Of a stretch of DNA of 53,777 bases, positions 44,224 through 53,570 are shown piece by piece. The stretch comes from Falsiroseomonas sp. GTDB lineage: Bacteria > Pseudomonadota > Alphaproteobacteria > Acetobacterales > Acetobacteraceae. The stretch's first letter is position 1. Each line of letters starts with the position of its first letter. The translations under genes were made by a program, and so were the position numbers. Under the pieces are notes generated by a model. It ran no database searches, was not told the origin of the DNA, and was given only the letters and a program-made list of their open reading frames with translations. Location of the stretch: NCBI RefSeq assembly GCF_030695085.1, contig NZ_JAUYTS010000155.1, forward strand, positions 1 through 53,777, read 5' to 3'.

Positions 44224-45605
44224 GCCTGACCGACCAGCTTCTGACCGCGATCGATGCCGACCGGGAGGCCGCGGTGGCGCGGCTGGTGGAGTGGCTCCGC
44301 ATTCCCTCCATCAGCGCGCAGCCGGACCATGCGGCGGATTGCGTGCGGGCGGCCGAATGGGTGCGCGACCAGCTTTTGGCACTTGGCTTCACGGCGTCGC
44401 TGCGACAGACGCCGAAGCATCCCGTGGTCGTCGCGCATCACCCGGGACCGGAAGGCGGCGCCAAGCGCCATCTGCTTTATTACGGCCACTACGACGTGCA
44501 GCCGCCGGACCCGCTGGATCTGTGGACCAGCCCGCCCTTCGAGCCAGTGCTGGTGGACGGCCCGAACGGCCAGCGCGTGGTCGCGCGCGGCGCGGTGGAC
44601 GACAAGGGCCAGGTGCTGATGTGGATCGAGGCACTGCGCGCCTGGCAGAAGGTGGCCGGCGGCCCGCCCTGCGCCATCACCGCGGTGATCGAGGGGGAGG
44701 AGGAAATCGGCTCCCCCAACCTTGCCCCCTTCATGGCGGCCCATGCGGCGGAGCTGAAGGCCGATGTCGCCATCATCAGTGACACCGGCATGTGGGACAT
44801 CGAGACGCCGGCGCTGTCCACCCGCCTGCGCGGCATGTGCTTCGTGCAGCTCGACATCAAGGCCGCCAACCGGGACCTGCACTCGGGGATGTATGGCGGC
44901 AGCGCGCTGAACCCGAACAACCTGATCACGAAAATCCTGGGCGACCTGCACGATGCGAATGGCCGCGTGCAGTTGCCCGGCTTCTATGACGGCGTGCCGG
45001 AGCTTTCGCCCGAGCTGCGCGCGCAGTGGCAGGCGCTGGGCTTTTCGGAACATGATTTCCTCGGCGCCATCGGGCTTTCGGTGCCGGTGGGGGAGAAGGA
45101 TCGCGGCGCGCTGGAGCGGCTTTGGGCGCGGCCGACGGCGGATATCAACGGCATCTGGGGCGGCTATACCGGGCCGGGCAGCAAGACCGTCATCCCCAGC
45201 GAGGCGCATGCCAAGATCACGTTTCGCCTGGTGCCGGGCCAGCACCATGAGAAGGTTTTCGCGGCCTTCCAGGACTTCGTGAAGGCGCGCCTGCCCGCCG
45301 ATGCCACCGCGACCTTCCAGGGCGGCGGTGCCAGCCCCGGGATCGAGGTGCCGGCGGATAGCGACTTCGTGCAGGCCGCCCAGGCGGCGCTCGCCGATGA
45401 ATATGGCAGGCCCGCCGCCATGATCGGCTGCGGCGGCTCCATCCCCGTCGTGTCCTCCCTGAAGGATGTGCTGGGGCTGGACACGGTGCTGATGGGCTTC
45501 GGGCTGGAGGATGACCAGGTGCACAGCCCGAACGAGAAGTTCGACCTGCGCTGCTTCCACCAGGGCGCCCGCAGCCATGCGCGGCTGCTGGCGAAGCTGG
45601 GCTGA
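44220..45605 (+). CDS. M20 family dipeptidase
   Basis: This 461-aa zinc metallopeptidase is of the M20 (carnosine dipeptidase/PM20D-like) type. Metal ligands are readable: His90 and Asp92 in YYGHYDVQPPD, Asp127 in GAVDDKGQ, Glu pair in VIEGEEEIGSPN, Asp in IISDTGMWD, and a late His in DDQVHSPNEKF. The dimerisation domain with RDLHSGMYGGSA is present. It likely cleaves small dipeptides in the cytoplasm. It overlaps pncC by 4 bp. Its stop codon forms a small hairpin with the stop of the convergent threonine aldolase gene. Confidence 0.93.
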   Translation: MSLTDQLLTAIDADREAAVARLVEWLRIPSISAQPDHAADCVRAAEWVRDQLLALGFTASLRQTPKHPVVVAHHPGPEGGAKRHLLYYGHYDVQPPDPLDLWTSPPFEPVLVDGPNGQRVVARGAVDDKGQVLMWIEALRAWQKVAGGPPCAITAVIEGEEEIGSPNLAPFMAAHAAELKADVAIISDTGMWDIETPALSTRLRGMCFVQLDIKAANRDLHSGMYGGSALNPNNLITKILGDLHDANGRVQLPGFYDGVPELSPELRAQWQALGFSEHDFLGAIGLSVPVGEKDRGALERLWARPTADINGIWGGYTGPGSKTVIPSEAHAKITFRLVPGQHHEKVFAAFQDFVKARLPADATATFQGGGASPGIEVPADSDFVQAAQAALADEYGRPAAMIGCGGSIPVVSSLKDVLGLDTVLMGFGLEDDQVHSPNEKFDLRCFHQGARSHARLLAKLG

Positions 45606-45617
45606 AGCAGCGCTTCA
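45603..45617. terminator. Hairpin formed by two convergent stop codons
   Basis: TGAAGC-AGC-GCTTCA is a perfect 6-bp-arm repeat whose ends are the two TGA stops. It is small, with no T-run; the termination role is uncertain. Confidence 0.35.
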
Positions 45618-46682
45618 GGCGCGGGCGAGCGCCGTGCGGATTGCCGCCAGCGCGTCCTCGATCATCGGCGCGGTGACATCCAGATGCGTGCAGGCGCGCA
45701 GCCGCCCGCCGAGCAGGGACAGCGCCACGCCTTCCATGCGCAGGCGCTTCACCAGATCGCCCGCCGCCACGCCGGTGCCGGGGATGGTGAAGAACACCAG
45801 GTTGGTGTCGGGGTCCTGCACCTCGACACCCTCCATCTGCGCCAGGCCGCGGGCCAGCGCCTTGGCATTGGCGTGGTCCTCCGCCAGCCGGTCCACATTG
45901 TGGTCCAGCGCATAGAGGCAGCCGGCCGCGCAGACGCCCGCCTGCCGCATGGCGCCACCCAGCCGCTGCTTCCAGCGCCAGGCCTCGTCGATGAAGTCGC
46001 GCGAGCCGCAAAGCACGGCGCCGAGCGGCGCGCCGAGGCCCTTGGTGAAGTCCAGCCACACGCTGTCATAGCCCGCCACCATGTCGGCCGGCGCCACGCC
46101 CGCGGCGACACAGGCATTCATCAGCCGCGCGCCATCCATATGGGTGGAAAGCCCGGCGCCATGGGCGATCTCCGCGATCTCGGCCAGCACCGCACGGTCC
46201 CAGACGGCGCCGCCGCCGGTATTGGCGGTCTGCTCCACCTCCACCAGCCTTTGCGTCGGCGTGTGGCGGGACTTGCCGCGCAGCGCGCCGCGCAGCGCAT
46301 CCGGCGTGTACATGCCGCGCGGACCCTTCAGCGGGTAGATCTGCACGCTGCCGAGCGCCGCATGGGCGCCGCCCTCGCTGGTCAGGATATGCGCCGTCTC
46401 ATGCGCGATGATCTCCTCCCCCGGGCGGCAATGCACCAGGGTTGAGGCGACGTTGCACATGGTGCCGGAGGGCATGAACACCGCCGCCTCCTTGCCCATC
46501 AGCGCCGCCATGCGGTCGCACAGCGCATGCACGGTGGGGTCGTCGCCATGCTGCTCGTCGCCGACCTCGGCGCGCATCATCGCCTCCAGCATCGCCGCGC
46601 TGGGCTTGGTCTGGGTGTCCGAATACAGGTTGATGCGGACGGGCGGCGCGCCCTCGGGCGGGCGTTCGGGGGCATGGACCAT
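45615..46682 (-). CDS. ltaE: Low-specificity L-threonine aldolase
   Basis: This 355-aa PLP enzyme splits threonine (and allo-threonine) to glycine and acetaldehyde. PLP-binding Lys214 is in WLDFTKGLGAPLGAVLCG. Asp183 and Arg186 in STHMDGARLMNA contact the cofactor. The N-terminus INLYSDTQTKPSAAML and GDEQHGDDPTVHALCDRMA are typical of the family. Tetramer expected. The gene is convergent with the M20 peptidase gene, 9 bp apart. Confidence 0.93.
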   Translation of the reverse strand: MVHAPERPPEGAPPVRINLYSDTQTKPSAAMLEAMMRAEVGDEQHGDDPTVHALCDRMAALMGKEAAVFMPSGTMCNVASTLVHCRPGEEIIAHETAHILTSEGGAHAALGSVQIYPLKGPRGMYTPDALRGALRGKSRHTPTQRLVEVEQTANTGGGAVWDRAVLAEIAEIAHGAGLSTHMDGARLMNACVAAGVAPADMVAGYDSVWLDFTKGLGAPLGAVLCGSRDFIDEAWRWKQRLGGAMRQAGVCAAGCLYALDHNVDRLAEDHANAKALARGLAQMEGVEVQDPDTNLVFFTIPGTGVAAGDLVKRLRMEGVALSLLGGRLRACTHLDVTAPMIEDALAAIRTALARA

Positions 46683-46842
46683 CAGGCTAGGCTCCGGCTT
46701 TGTGCCGGCGCACTCCGCTATGCCAGGCGGGCTGCGTCAAGCCGGGCGGCCCGCGGCAGCGCGAAACAAGGCGCAACGGCGGCGCCATCCCGCGGCAACC
46801 CCGCCATGCTTCCCTGCGGCACCGGAACGGGGGGACACGGAA

Positions 46843-47490
46843 ATGAGCGGCCTGCGGGTGAGCATCGGGGACATCCTGGCGGATCAGCGGGAGGTTGCCG
46901 CGGCACGGCTCGGCGCCTCGGCCGAGGATATGCGCATCGCCCGCGCCAGCGGCTTCGACCCGCAGGATGTCATGACCATCCGCCAGATCACCGCGGCCCG
47001 CGCCGTATTGCTGATCTTTCGCTGCCCCAACCTCGCCGCCCGTTCGCTGCACGGGCTGCTGCCCGCCAAGACCGCGGTGACCACGGCGAAAAGCGGCAGT
47101 TCCGGCGCCGTCACCGGCGCGCGCGGCCTCCTAATGGTCTCCGACTACGACATCATGAGTTGCTGGCGGCAGGATGGCGCCGGCCTCCGCAACATCCCCA
47201 TCACCGCCGCCGCGCCGGGCGCGAAATTCGGCGCCTGGCTGCCGGAGGCGCGCGACCTGGTGCGGGAGCTGAATCGCGGGCTGGTAACGAAGATCCAGCA
47301 CGGTGCGCAGGACGATTGGCTGGATGCGGACCGCAACCGCGGCGTGAAGGCCGAGGACCTGTACCTCGCCTTCCGCCTGGGCGTGCCGGTGCTGCAGGAA
47401 GGCCCGGCGGCGTTGGAGAGGTTCTACAAGCAGGACAGGCTGTTCTGGCCCTACCTGCCGAACGGCCGGCATTGCGGGCGCACAGCGTAG
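46843..47490 (+). CDS. Compact protein resembling the ExoY/edema-factor adenylyl cyclase domain
   Basis: This is a 215-aa protein without signal peptide or membrane span. Several landmarks of anthrax-toxin/ExoY cyclases occur in the right order. Arg60 in LLIFRCPN corresponds to EF Arg329. Lys76 and Lys83 in AKTAVTTAKSGSS have the exact seven-residue spacing of EF Lys346/Lys353. Asp101 and Asp103 in MVSDYDIM correspond to EF Asp491/Asp493, and His153 in KIQHGAQDDWL to EF His577. Thr81 stands at the EF His351 position and Trp159 where EF has Asn583. The stretch between Lys83 and Asp101 is only about 18 residues instead of over 100, so one subdomain is missing. Activity is doubtful. ATG 46843 gives this frame; the upstream frame runs over the aldolase gene. 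Confidence 0.6.
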   Translation: MSGLRVSIGDILADQREVAAARLGASAEDMRIARASGFDPQDVMTIRQITAARAVLLIFRCPNLAARSLHGLLPAKTAVTTAKSGSSGAVTGARGLLMVSDYDIMSCWRQDGAGLRNIPITAAAPGAKFGAWLPEARDLVRELNRGLVTKIQHGAQDDWLDADRNRGVKAEDLYLAFRLGVPVLQEGPAALERFYKQDRLFWPYLPNGRHCGRTA

Positions 47491-47491
47491 C

Positions 47492-47962
47492 TCAGGCGGA
47501 AGGCGCCGGTGTCGCGGCGGGCGGCGGCGGCGCGCGGCGGTAGAGGTTGGCGGCACGGCGCTCGAAGGACCGCACCATCAGCCGCACTGCCTCATTGAAC
47601 ACGGTGCCGATGACGGCCTGGAGCAGGCGCGACTTGAATTCGAAATCGACGAAGAAATCGACTTCCGTTCCGTTCGCGACCGGCCGGAAACGCCAGTGAT
47701 TGTTCAGGTAGCGGAAGGGCCCGGTCAGGTAGCGCACATGCACATGGTGCGGGCGCTCCAGCGTCACATTGCTCCGGAAGGTTTCGCGGAACATCTTGAA
47801 GCCGATGGTGAGGTCGGCCACCAGCTCATTCTCGGTGCGGGAGACGACCCGCGCGCCGACGCACCAGGGCAGGAATTCCGGATAGCGGCGCACATCCGCC
47901 ACCATGTCGAACAACTGCTCATCCGTGTAGGGCAACACGCGCTTTTCGGCATGGGTGGGCAT
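47492..47962 (-). CDS. Coenzyme Q-binding protein COQ10/RatA-like (START fold)
   Basis: This 156-aa protein has the polyketide-cyclase/START-like fold of COQ10 and RatA proteins. Marks: YTDEQLFDMVADVRRYPEFL, PWCVGARVVSRTENELVADL, FKMFRETFRSNVTLERP, and WRFRPVANGTEVDFFVDFEF. It probably helps place ubiquinone in the respiratory chain. The RatA name refers to a ribosome-association toxin in E. coli, less likely here. A Pro/Ala-rich tail ends the protein. ATG 47962 shares one base with the lipA stop (TGATG). Confidence 0.9.
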   Translation of the reverse strand: MPTHAEKRVLPYTDEQLFDMVADVRRYPEFLPWCVGARVVSRTENELVADLTIGFKMFRETFRSNVTLERPHHVHVRYLTGPFRYLNNHWRFRPVANGTEVDFFVDFEFKSRLLQAVIGTVFNEAVRLMVRSFERRAANLYRRAPPPPAATPAPSA

Positions 47963-48960
47963 CAGGCGGCCTTCAGCTTCGCGATCCGCGCATCCCGCAG
48001 CGCCGCGAAGTCACGATCGGCATGGTAGGAAGACCGGGTCAGCGGCGTGGCGGATACCAGCAGGAAGCCCTTGCCGCGCGCCGCCTGGGCGTAGTCCTCG
48101 AACTCATCCGGCGTCACGAAGCGATCCACCGCGGCGTGCTTCACGGAAGGCTGCAGGTATTGGCCGATGGTGAGGAAATCGACCTCCGCGCTGCGCAGGT
48201 CGTCCATCACCTGCAGCACTTCGATCCGTTTCTCGCCGAGGCCCACCATGATGCCGGATTTGGTGAAGATCGTCGGGTCGCGCTGCTTCACGCGGTCCAG
48301 CAGCCGCAGCGAATGGTAGTAGCGCGCGCCAGGACGGATGGAGGGATACAGCGCCGGCACGGTTTCCAGATTGTGGTTGAACACATCCGGCCGCGCATCG
48401 ATCACCACCTCCAGCGCCCCCTCCTTGCGAAGGAAGTCGGGCGTCAGGATCTCGATGGTGGTCTCGGGTGCGGCGGCGCGCAGCGCGCGGATGGTCTGGG
48501 CGAAATGCTCCGCCCCGCCATCGGCCAGGTCGTCCCGGTCCACAGAGGTGATCACCACATGGCGCAGGCCGAGCTTGGCCACCGCATCCGCCACCCGCCG
48601 CGGTTCATCCGTATCCAGCGCCTTGGGCATGCCGGTGATGACGTTGCAGAAGGAACACGCACGGGTGCAGGTGTCGCCCATGATCATCATGGTGGCGTGG
48701 CGCTGCGACCAGCACTCGCCGATATTCGGGCAGGCCGCCTCCTCGCACACCGTCACCAGCCCATTGGCGCGCATCAGCGCCTGGGTCTCGCGATAGACCG
48801 GGCTGGTGGGCGCCTTGACCCGGATCCAGTCGGGTTTGCGCTGGATCGGGTTATCCGGACGCCGCGCCTTCTCCGGATGCCTTTCGGCGCCGGTTTTCGC
48901 CACCGCCGCCGGCGTCTCGGCGGTGGGGCGGGCGTGGTTGATTTCGAGGCGGGTGCTCAT
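47962..48960 (-). CDS. lipA: Lipoyl synthase
   Basis: This 332-aa radical-SAM enzyme inserts two sulfurs into protein-bound octanoyl chains to make lipoate. The auxiliary cluster ligands are Cys72, Cys77 and Cys83 ([12 protein letters not shown]), the SAM cluster Cys98, Cys102 and Cys105 (CTRACSFC), and the C-terminal RSSYHA motif gives the serine ligand. Co-location with pdh genes, whose E1-beta and E2 carry lipoyl domains, makes functional sense. It begins 4 bp after lpdA and is coupled to the COQ10-like gene. Confidence 0.97.
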   Translation of the reverse strand: MSTRLEINHARPTAETPAAVAKTGAERHPEKARRPDNPIQRKPDWIRVKAPTSPVYRETQALMRANGLVTVCEEAACPNIGECWSQRHATMMIMGDTCTRACSFCNVITGMPKALDTDEPRRVADAVAKLGLRHVVITSVDRDDLADGGAEHFAQTIRALRAAAPETTIEILTPDFLRKEGALEVVIDARPDVFNHNLETVPALYPSIRPGARYYHSLRLLDRVKQRDPTIFTKSGIMVGLGEKRIEVLQVMDDLRSAEVDFLTIGQYLQPSVKHAAVDRFVTPDEFEDYAQAARGKGFLLVSATPLTRSSYHADRDFAALRDARIAKLKAA

Positions 48961-48964
48961 GGCG

Positions 48965-50359
48965 CTAGATGTGGATCACCCGGCCATAGGCATCAAGCAC
49001 CGACTCATGCATCGCCTCGGAAACCGTGGGGTGCGGGAACACGGTGTGCATCAGTTCGGCTTCGGTGGATTCCAGGGTGCGGGCGATGCCGTAGCCCTGG
49101 ATCATCTCCGTCACCTCCGGCCCGACCATATGGGCGCCGAGCAATTCGCCGGTCTTGGCGTCGAACACCGTCTTCACCAGGCCCTCCGGCTCACCCATCG
49201 CGATGGCCTTGCCATTGCCGATGAAGGGAAAGCGGCCAACGCGGACCTCATGGCCCAGTTCCTTGGCGCGCTTTTCCGTCAGGCCGACGCTGGCGACCTG
49301 CGGGCGGCAATAGGTGCAGCCGGGGATGTTCAGCACATCCATGGCGTGCGGGTGCTTGCCGGCGATCGCCTCGATGCAGATCACCGCCTCATGGGAGGCT
49401 TTGTGCGCCAGCCAGGGGGCACCGGTGAGGTCGCCGATGGCATAGACGCCAGGCTCCCCGGTATTGCCGAAGGCGTCGGTGACGATGTGGGTGCGCTCCA
49501 CCTTCACCTTGGTGCCTTCGAGGCCGAGGTCTTCCACATTGCCGACGATGCCGACGGCGGAAATCATCCGGTCCGCGGTGATCTCCTGCACCTTGCCACC
49601 GGCCTCGACGATGGCCGTGATGCTGTCCGCGCCCTTGCGCACGCCCTGCACGCGGGCGCCGGTGATGATCTGCATCTTCTGCTTGGTGAAGGCCTTATGG
49701 ACGAAGGCGGAGATCTCCTCGTCCTCCACGGGAAGGATGCGGTCCATCACCTCGATGAGCGTCACCTCGGCGCCCATGTTCAGGTAGAAGCTGGCGAATT
49801 CGGAACCGATGGCCCCGCTGCCCATGACGATGATCTTCTTGGGCAGCGCGGTGGGGGTCATCGCCTCCCGGTAGGACCAGATCAGCTTGCCATCCGGCTC
49901 CATCCCCGGCAGCACGCGGGCGCGCGCGCCGGTGGCCAGCAGGATGTGCTTGGCCGCCAGTTCCGCGACAGGCTTCCCGTCCTTGGTGACGGCGAGCTTG
50001 CCGGGGCCCGCGAGCTTGCCGTGGCCGTCAAACACCGTGACCTTGTTCTTCTTCATCAGGTGCTTCACGCCACCCGAAAGCTGCCCGGCCACAGCGCGGG
50101 AGCGCTTCACCACCTTGGCGAAATCGAAGCGGATATTGTCCGCGGCGAAGCCGAAGGCGTCCAGCGAATGCAGCAGGTGGTTGATCTCAGAGGCGCGCAG
50201 CAGCGCCTTGGTCGGGATGCAGCCCCAGTTGAGGCAGATGCCGCCCAGATTCTCACGCTCGACCAGCGCGACCTTCATGCCGAGCTGGCTGGCGCGGATG
50301 GCGCCGACATAACCACCAGGGCCGCCGCCGACGACGACGAGATCGAAACTCTCGGCCAT
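48965..50359 (-). CDS. lpdA: Dihydrolipoyl dehydrogenase (E3)
   Basis: This 464-aa flavoprotein reoxidises dihydrolipoyl groups of the pyruvate dehydrogenase complex. FAD-binding start: [20 protein letters not shown]. The redox disulfide is Cys42/Cys47 in [13 protein letters not shown], the NAD site [12 protein letters not shown], and the C-terminal [15 protein letters not shown] gives the His-Glu pair. ATG 50359 was chosen ([10 protein letters not shown]); the upstream frame runs into the GNAT gene. Confidence 0.97.
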   Translation of the reverse strand: MAESFDLVVVGGGPGGYVGAIRASQLGMKVALVERENLGGICLNWGCIPTKALLRASEINHLLHSLDAFGFAADNIRFDFAKVVKRSRAVAGQLSGGVKHLMKKNKVTVFDGHGKLAGPGKLAVTKDGKPVAELAAKHILLATGARARVLPGMEPDGKLIWSYREAMTPTALPKKIIVMGSGAIGSEFASFYLNMGAEVTLIEVMDRILPVEDEEISAFVHKAFTKQKMQIITGARVQGVRKGADSITAIVEAGGKVQEITADRMISAVGIVGNVEDLGLEGTKVKVERTHIVTDAFGNTGEPGVYAIGDLTGAPWLAHKASHEAVICIEAIAGKHPHAMDVLNIPGCTYCRPQVASVGLTEKRAKELGHEVRVGRFPFIGNGKAIAMGEPEGLVKTVFDAKTGELLGAHMVGPEVTEMIQGYGIARTLESTEAELMHTVFPHPTVSEAMHESVLDAYGRVIHI

Positions 50360-50360
50360 T

Positions 50361-50870
50361 TCAGGATTCTCCTGCCAGGGGGTGCAGCGCATCGCCCGCC
50401 AGGGCACGTAACGCTGGTCCCGAGAGGCGCCGTGAGCGCCATTCATCGCGGCTTTCCGAGCCGATGCGGTCATAGAACCGGATGGAGGGCGCGTTCCAGT
50501 CGAGCACCTGCCATTCCATCCGCGTGCAGTTCTCCGCCACCGCGCGCTGCGCCAGGCGCCGGAAGAAGGCCATGCCGACACCCAGGCCGCGATGCTCCGG
50601 CTCGACATAGATGTCTTCGAGATAGATGCCCGGCCGGCCGGTGAAGGTGGAGAAATTGTAGAACCAGATGGCCTGCCCGATCGTCCGGCCCTCGCGCTCC
50701 GCCAAGGTGCAGAACACGCGCGGCGTCGGGCCGAACAGTGCGTCGCGGAAATCCGCCTCGGTGCCGACCGCCTCGTGCAGCAGCTTCTCATATTCGGCAA
50801 GGTCGCGGACCAGCCGGAGAATCTCCGGCAGGTCCGCCTCGGTTGCGTCGCGGAGGGTGAAGCCCGCCAT
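50361..50870 (-). CDS. GNAT family N-acetyltransferase
   Basis: This 169-aa acetyltransferase is of the spermidine/thialysine acetyltransferase-like GNAT type. The acetyl-CoA site follows LEDIYVEPEHRGLGVGMAFF (R/Q-x-x-G-x-G/A), with TRMEWQVLDWNAPSIRFYD in the second half. Substrate unknown. It is inserted between pdhC (TGATG overlap) and lpdA (1-bp gap), so it is made with the complex. A regulatory or repair role on the complex is possible but unproven. Confidence 0.88.
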   Translation of the reverse strand: MAGFTLRDATEADLPEILRLVRDLAEYEKLLHEAVGTEADFRDALFGPTPRVFCTLAEREGRTIGQAIWFYNFSTFTGRPGIYLEDIYVEPEHRGLGVGMAFFRRLAQRAVAENCTRMEWQVLDWNAPSIRFYDRIGSESRDEWRSRRLSGPALRALAGDALHPLAGES

Positions 50871-52177
50871 CACAGCATCAGGCTCAGCGGCTCCTCGACG
50901 ATTTTCTTGAACGTCGCGATCCACTCCGCCGCCAGCGCACCATCCACCACGCGGTGATCGACGCTGAGCGTGCAGGTCATCACCGTCGCGATCGCCAGCG
51001 CGCCATCCTTCACCACCGGCCGCTGTTCCCCGGCGGAAACCGCCAGGATGCCGGCCTGCGGCGGGTTGATGATGGCGGCGAAGTCGCGCACGCCATACAT
51101 GCCCATGTTGGAGATGGAGAAGCCGCCGCCCTGGAATTCCTCCGGCTTCAGCTTGCCGGATTTGGCCCGCGCGGCCAGGTCCTTCATCTGGTTGCTGATG
51201 GAGGCCAGCCCGGTCTGGTCCGCCTTGCGGATGATGGGCGTGATCAGCCCATCGGGGATGCTGACGGCGATCGAGATATCGACGTCGTGGTACTGAAGAA
51301 TCGCATCCTCGGTCCAGGTCGCATTGACCTGCGGCATCCGCCGCAGCGCCACGGCCGCGGCCTTGATGACCAGGTCGTTGACCGAGAGTTTGAAGGCGCC
51401 CGGCCCATCCTTGGGCGAGGTCGCATTCAACTGCGAGCGCAGCTTCAGCAGCGCGTCGATCTCGATATCCATCGAGACGTAGAAATGCGGCACCTGCTGC
51501 TTGGATTCCGTCAGGCGGCGCGCAATCACCTTGCGGATGCTGCTGTTCGGAATGGCGGTATGCGGTGCCGTGATCGCGGGTGCCGGGGCCTTGGGCGCCG
51601 GGGCGGCGACAGGCGCCGCGGCGGCGGCGGCGGCCGGTGCCGGCGCGGGCTTGGCGGCCTGCGGCTTGGCCAGCGCGGCCTCCACATCCGTCTTCACGAT
51701 GCGCCCATTCGGCCCGGAGCCGCTGATGCCAGCCAGGTCCAGCCCGGCCTGTGCCGCCATGCGGCGGGCCAGCGGCGAGGCGATGGTGCGGTCGCCCGAC
51801 TCGGCGGTCTTCGGCGCTTCCGCCTTGGGGGCGGCGGCCGGTTCGGTCTTCGGCGTTTCCGGCGCAGGCGCCGGCTTCGGCGCCTCGGCCTTGGGGGCCT
51901 CCGCCTTCGGCGCAGGCGCCGCATCGGCTGACTCGCCCGGCTCCACCAGCACGGCGATCGGGTCGTTGACCTTCACGCCGGCGGTGCCGCCCTGCACCAG
52001 GATCTTGCCCAGCACACCCTCATCCACGGCTTCCACTTCCATGGTCGCCTTGTCGGTCTCGATCTCGGCGATGATGTCGCCGGCCTTGACCGTGTCGCCC
52101 TCGTTCTTCAGCCAGCGCGCCAGCGTGCCCTCGGTCATGGTGGGGGACAGCGCCGGCATCAGGATGTTCGTGGCCAT
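50870..52177 (-). CDS. pdhC: Pyruvate dehydrogenase E2, dihydrolipoyl acetyltransferase
   Basis: This 435-aa core subunit of pyruvate dehydrogenase transfers the acetyl group to CoA. One lipoyl domain holds Lys43 in [13 protein letters not shown] flexible Ala/Pro/Lys linker (repeated PKAEAPKAE) leads to the E1/E3-binding domain ([18 protein letters not shown]), a second Ala/Pro linker and the catalytic domain with His408 and Asp412 in [15 protein letters not shown]. It lies 12 bp after pdhB. Confidence 0.97.
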   Translation of the reverse strand: MATNILMPALSPTMTEGTLARWLKNEGDTVKAGDIIAEIETDKATMEVEAVDEGVLGKILVQGGTAGVKVNDPIAVLVEPGESADAAPAPKAEAPKAEAPKPAPAPETPKTEPAAAPKAEAPKTAESGDRTIASPLARRMAAQAGLDLAGISGSGPNGRIVKTDVEAALAKPQAAKPAPAPAAAAAAAPVAAPAPKAPAPAITAPHTAIPNSSIRKVIARRLTESKQQVPHFYVSMDIEIDALLKLRSQLNATSPKDGPGAFKLSVNDLVIKAAAVALRRMPQVNATWTEDAILQYHDVDISIAVSIPDGLITPIIRKADQTGLASISNQMKDLAARAKSGKLKPEEFQGGGFSISNMGMYGVRDFAAIINPPQAGILAVSAGEQRPVVKDGALAIATVMTCTLSVDHRVVDGALAAEWIATFKKIVEEPLSLML

Positions 52178-52189
52178 GAGCTGTCCCCC

Positions 52190-53569
52190 TTACTTGTAGG
52201 TCACGCGCTTGGCGGCCTCGACCACCTGTTCCAGCCGCGGCAGGGCCAGCTTTTCCAGATTCGCGGCATAGGGCATCGGGATATCGAGGCCATGCACGCG
52301 CACCGGCGGCGCATCCAGGTCGTCGAAGCAGTTCTCCAGGATCTGCATCGCGACTTCGGCGCCGATACCGGCATAGGGCCAGCCTTCCTCGAGCGTGACC
52401 AGCCGGTTGGTCTTCTTCACCGACTTCACCACCGTCTCGATATCCAGCGGCCGCAGTGTGCGCAGGTTGATGACCTCCGCGCTGATGCCCTGGGCGGCCA
52501 GTTCATCCGCCGCCTGCATCGCCATGCCGACCATGATGGAGAAGGCCACCAGGGTCACATCCGTGCCCTCGCGCTCCACCTTCGCCTTGCCGATCGGCAG
52601 GATGAAATCCTCATCCACCGGGCAGTCGAAGGTCTGGCCGTAGAGGATTTCGTTCTCGAGGAAGATGACCGGGTTCGGATCGCGGATCGCGGCCCGCAGC
52701 AGGCCCTTGGCATCGGCCGCCGACCACGGTGCCAGCACCTTAAGACCCGGCAGATGCGCGTACCAGCTGGCGTAGCACTGGCTGTGCTGCGCGGCCACGC
52801 GGCTCGCCGCGCCATTCGGGCCGCGGAAGACGATGGGGCAGCCGAGCTGGCCGCCCGACATGTACAGCGTCTTCGCCGCCGAATTCACGATGTGGTCGAT
52901 CGCCTGCATCGAGAAGTTGAAGGTCATGAACTCGACGATGGGCTTCAGGCCGGTCATCGCCGCGCCCACCGCCATGCCGGTGAAGCCGTGCTCGGTGATC
53001 GGCATGTCGATCACGCGCTTCGGGCCGAACTCATCCAGCAGGCCCTGGCTGATCTTGTAGGCGCCCTGGTACTGGCCGACTTCCTCGCCGAGCAGGAACA
53101 CGTCCTTGTCGGCGCGCATCTCGGCCGCCATCGCGTCGCGCAGCGCTTCGCGCACCGTCGTCGGCTTGGTGGCACCCCAATCCTTCTCCGGTGCCGCGGC
53201 CGCCTGGGCCGGCACCGGGGTCGCGGCGGGCTTCGCCGTTTCCATCTTCTCGACCTTGGCGGCCTCGTCCTTCGGGGCCTCGGCCTTCGGGGTCTCGGCC
53301 TTCGGAGCCTCCGCCTTTGGCGCGGCGACGCTGCCGTCATCCAGTTCCGCGATCGGGGTGTTCACCGCGACGCCATCGGTGCCTTCCGGCACCAGGATCT
53401 TGGTCAGCGTGCCCTCATCCACCGCTTCCACTTCCATGGTCGCCTTGTCGGTCTCGATCTCGGCGATCACGTCGCCGGCCTTCACCGCATCGCCTTCCGC
53501 CTTGAGCCAGCGGGCCAGCTTGCCCTCCGTCATGGTGGGGCTGAGGGCGGGCATCAAAATCTGCGTCAT
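52190..53569 (-). CDS. pdhB: Pyruvate dehydrogenase E1 beta with N-terminal lipoyl domain
   Basis: This 459-aa subunit forms the thiamine-pyrophosphate enzyme with E1 alpha. Unlike most organisms, the first 80 residues are a lipoyl domain with Lys42 in [12 protein letters not shown], then a charged PKAEAPKAE linker, and only then the E1-beta transketolase domain ([46 protein letters not shown]-like [20 protein letters not shown]). This fusion is known in alphaproteobacteria. ATG 53569 is chosen; the frame extends into pdhA. Confidence 0.96.
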   Translation of the reverse strand: MTQILMPALSPTMTEGKLARWLKAEGDAVKAGDVIAEIETDKATMEVEAVDEGTLTKILVPEGTDGVAVNTPIAELDDGSVAAPKAEAPKAETPKAEAPKDEAAKVEKMETAKPAATPVPAQAAAAPEKDWGATKPTTVREALRDAMAAEMRADKDVFLLGEEVGQYQGAYKISQGLLDEFGPKRVIDMPITEHGFTGMAVGAAMTGLKPIVEFMTFNFSMQAIDHIVNSAAKTLYMSGGQLGCPIVFRGPNGAASRVAAQHSQCYASWYAHLPGLKVLAPWSAADAKGLLRAAIRDPNPVIFLENEILYGQTFDCPVDEDFILPIGKAKVEREGTDVTLVAFSIMVGMAMQAADELAAQGISAEVINLRTLRPLDIETVVKSVKKTNRLVTLEEGWPYAGIGAEVAMQILENCFDDLDAPPVRVHGLDIPMPYAANLEKLALPRLEQVVEAAKRVTYK

Positions 53570-53570
53570 C

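Noticed and set aside
47492..47962. RatA-type toxin of a toxin-antitoxin pair
   Set aside because: No RatB-like partner gene is adjacent; the neighbour is lipA, and COQ10-like quinone binding is the better reading.
48806..50644. 612-codon plus-strand frame opposite lpdA
   Set aside because: Antisense to a complete dihydrolipoyl dehydrogenase; His/Asp-rich shadow.
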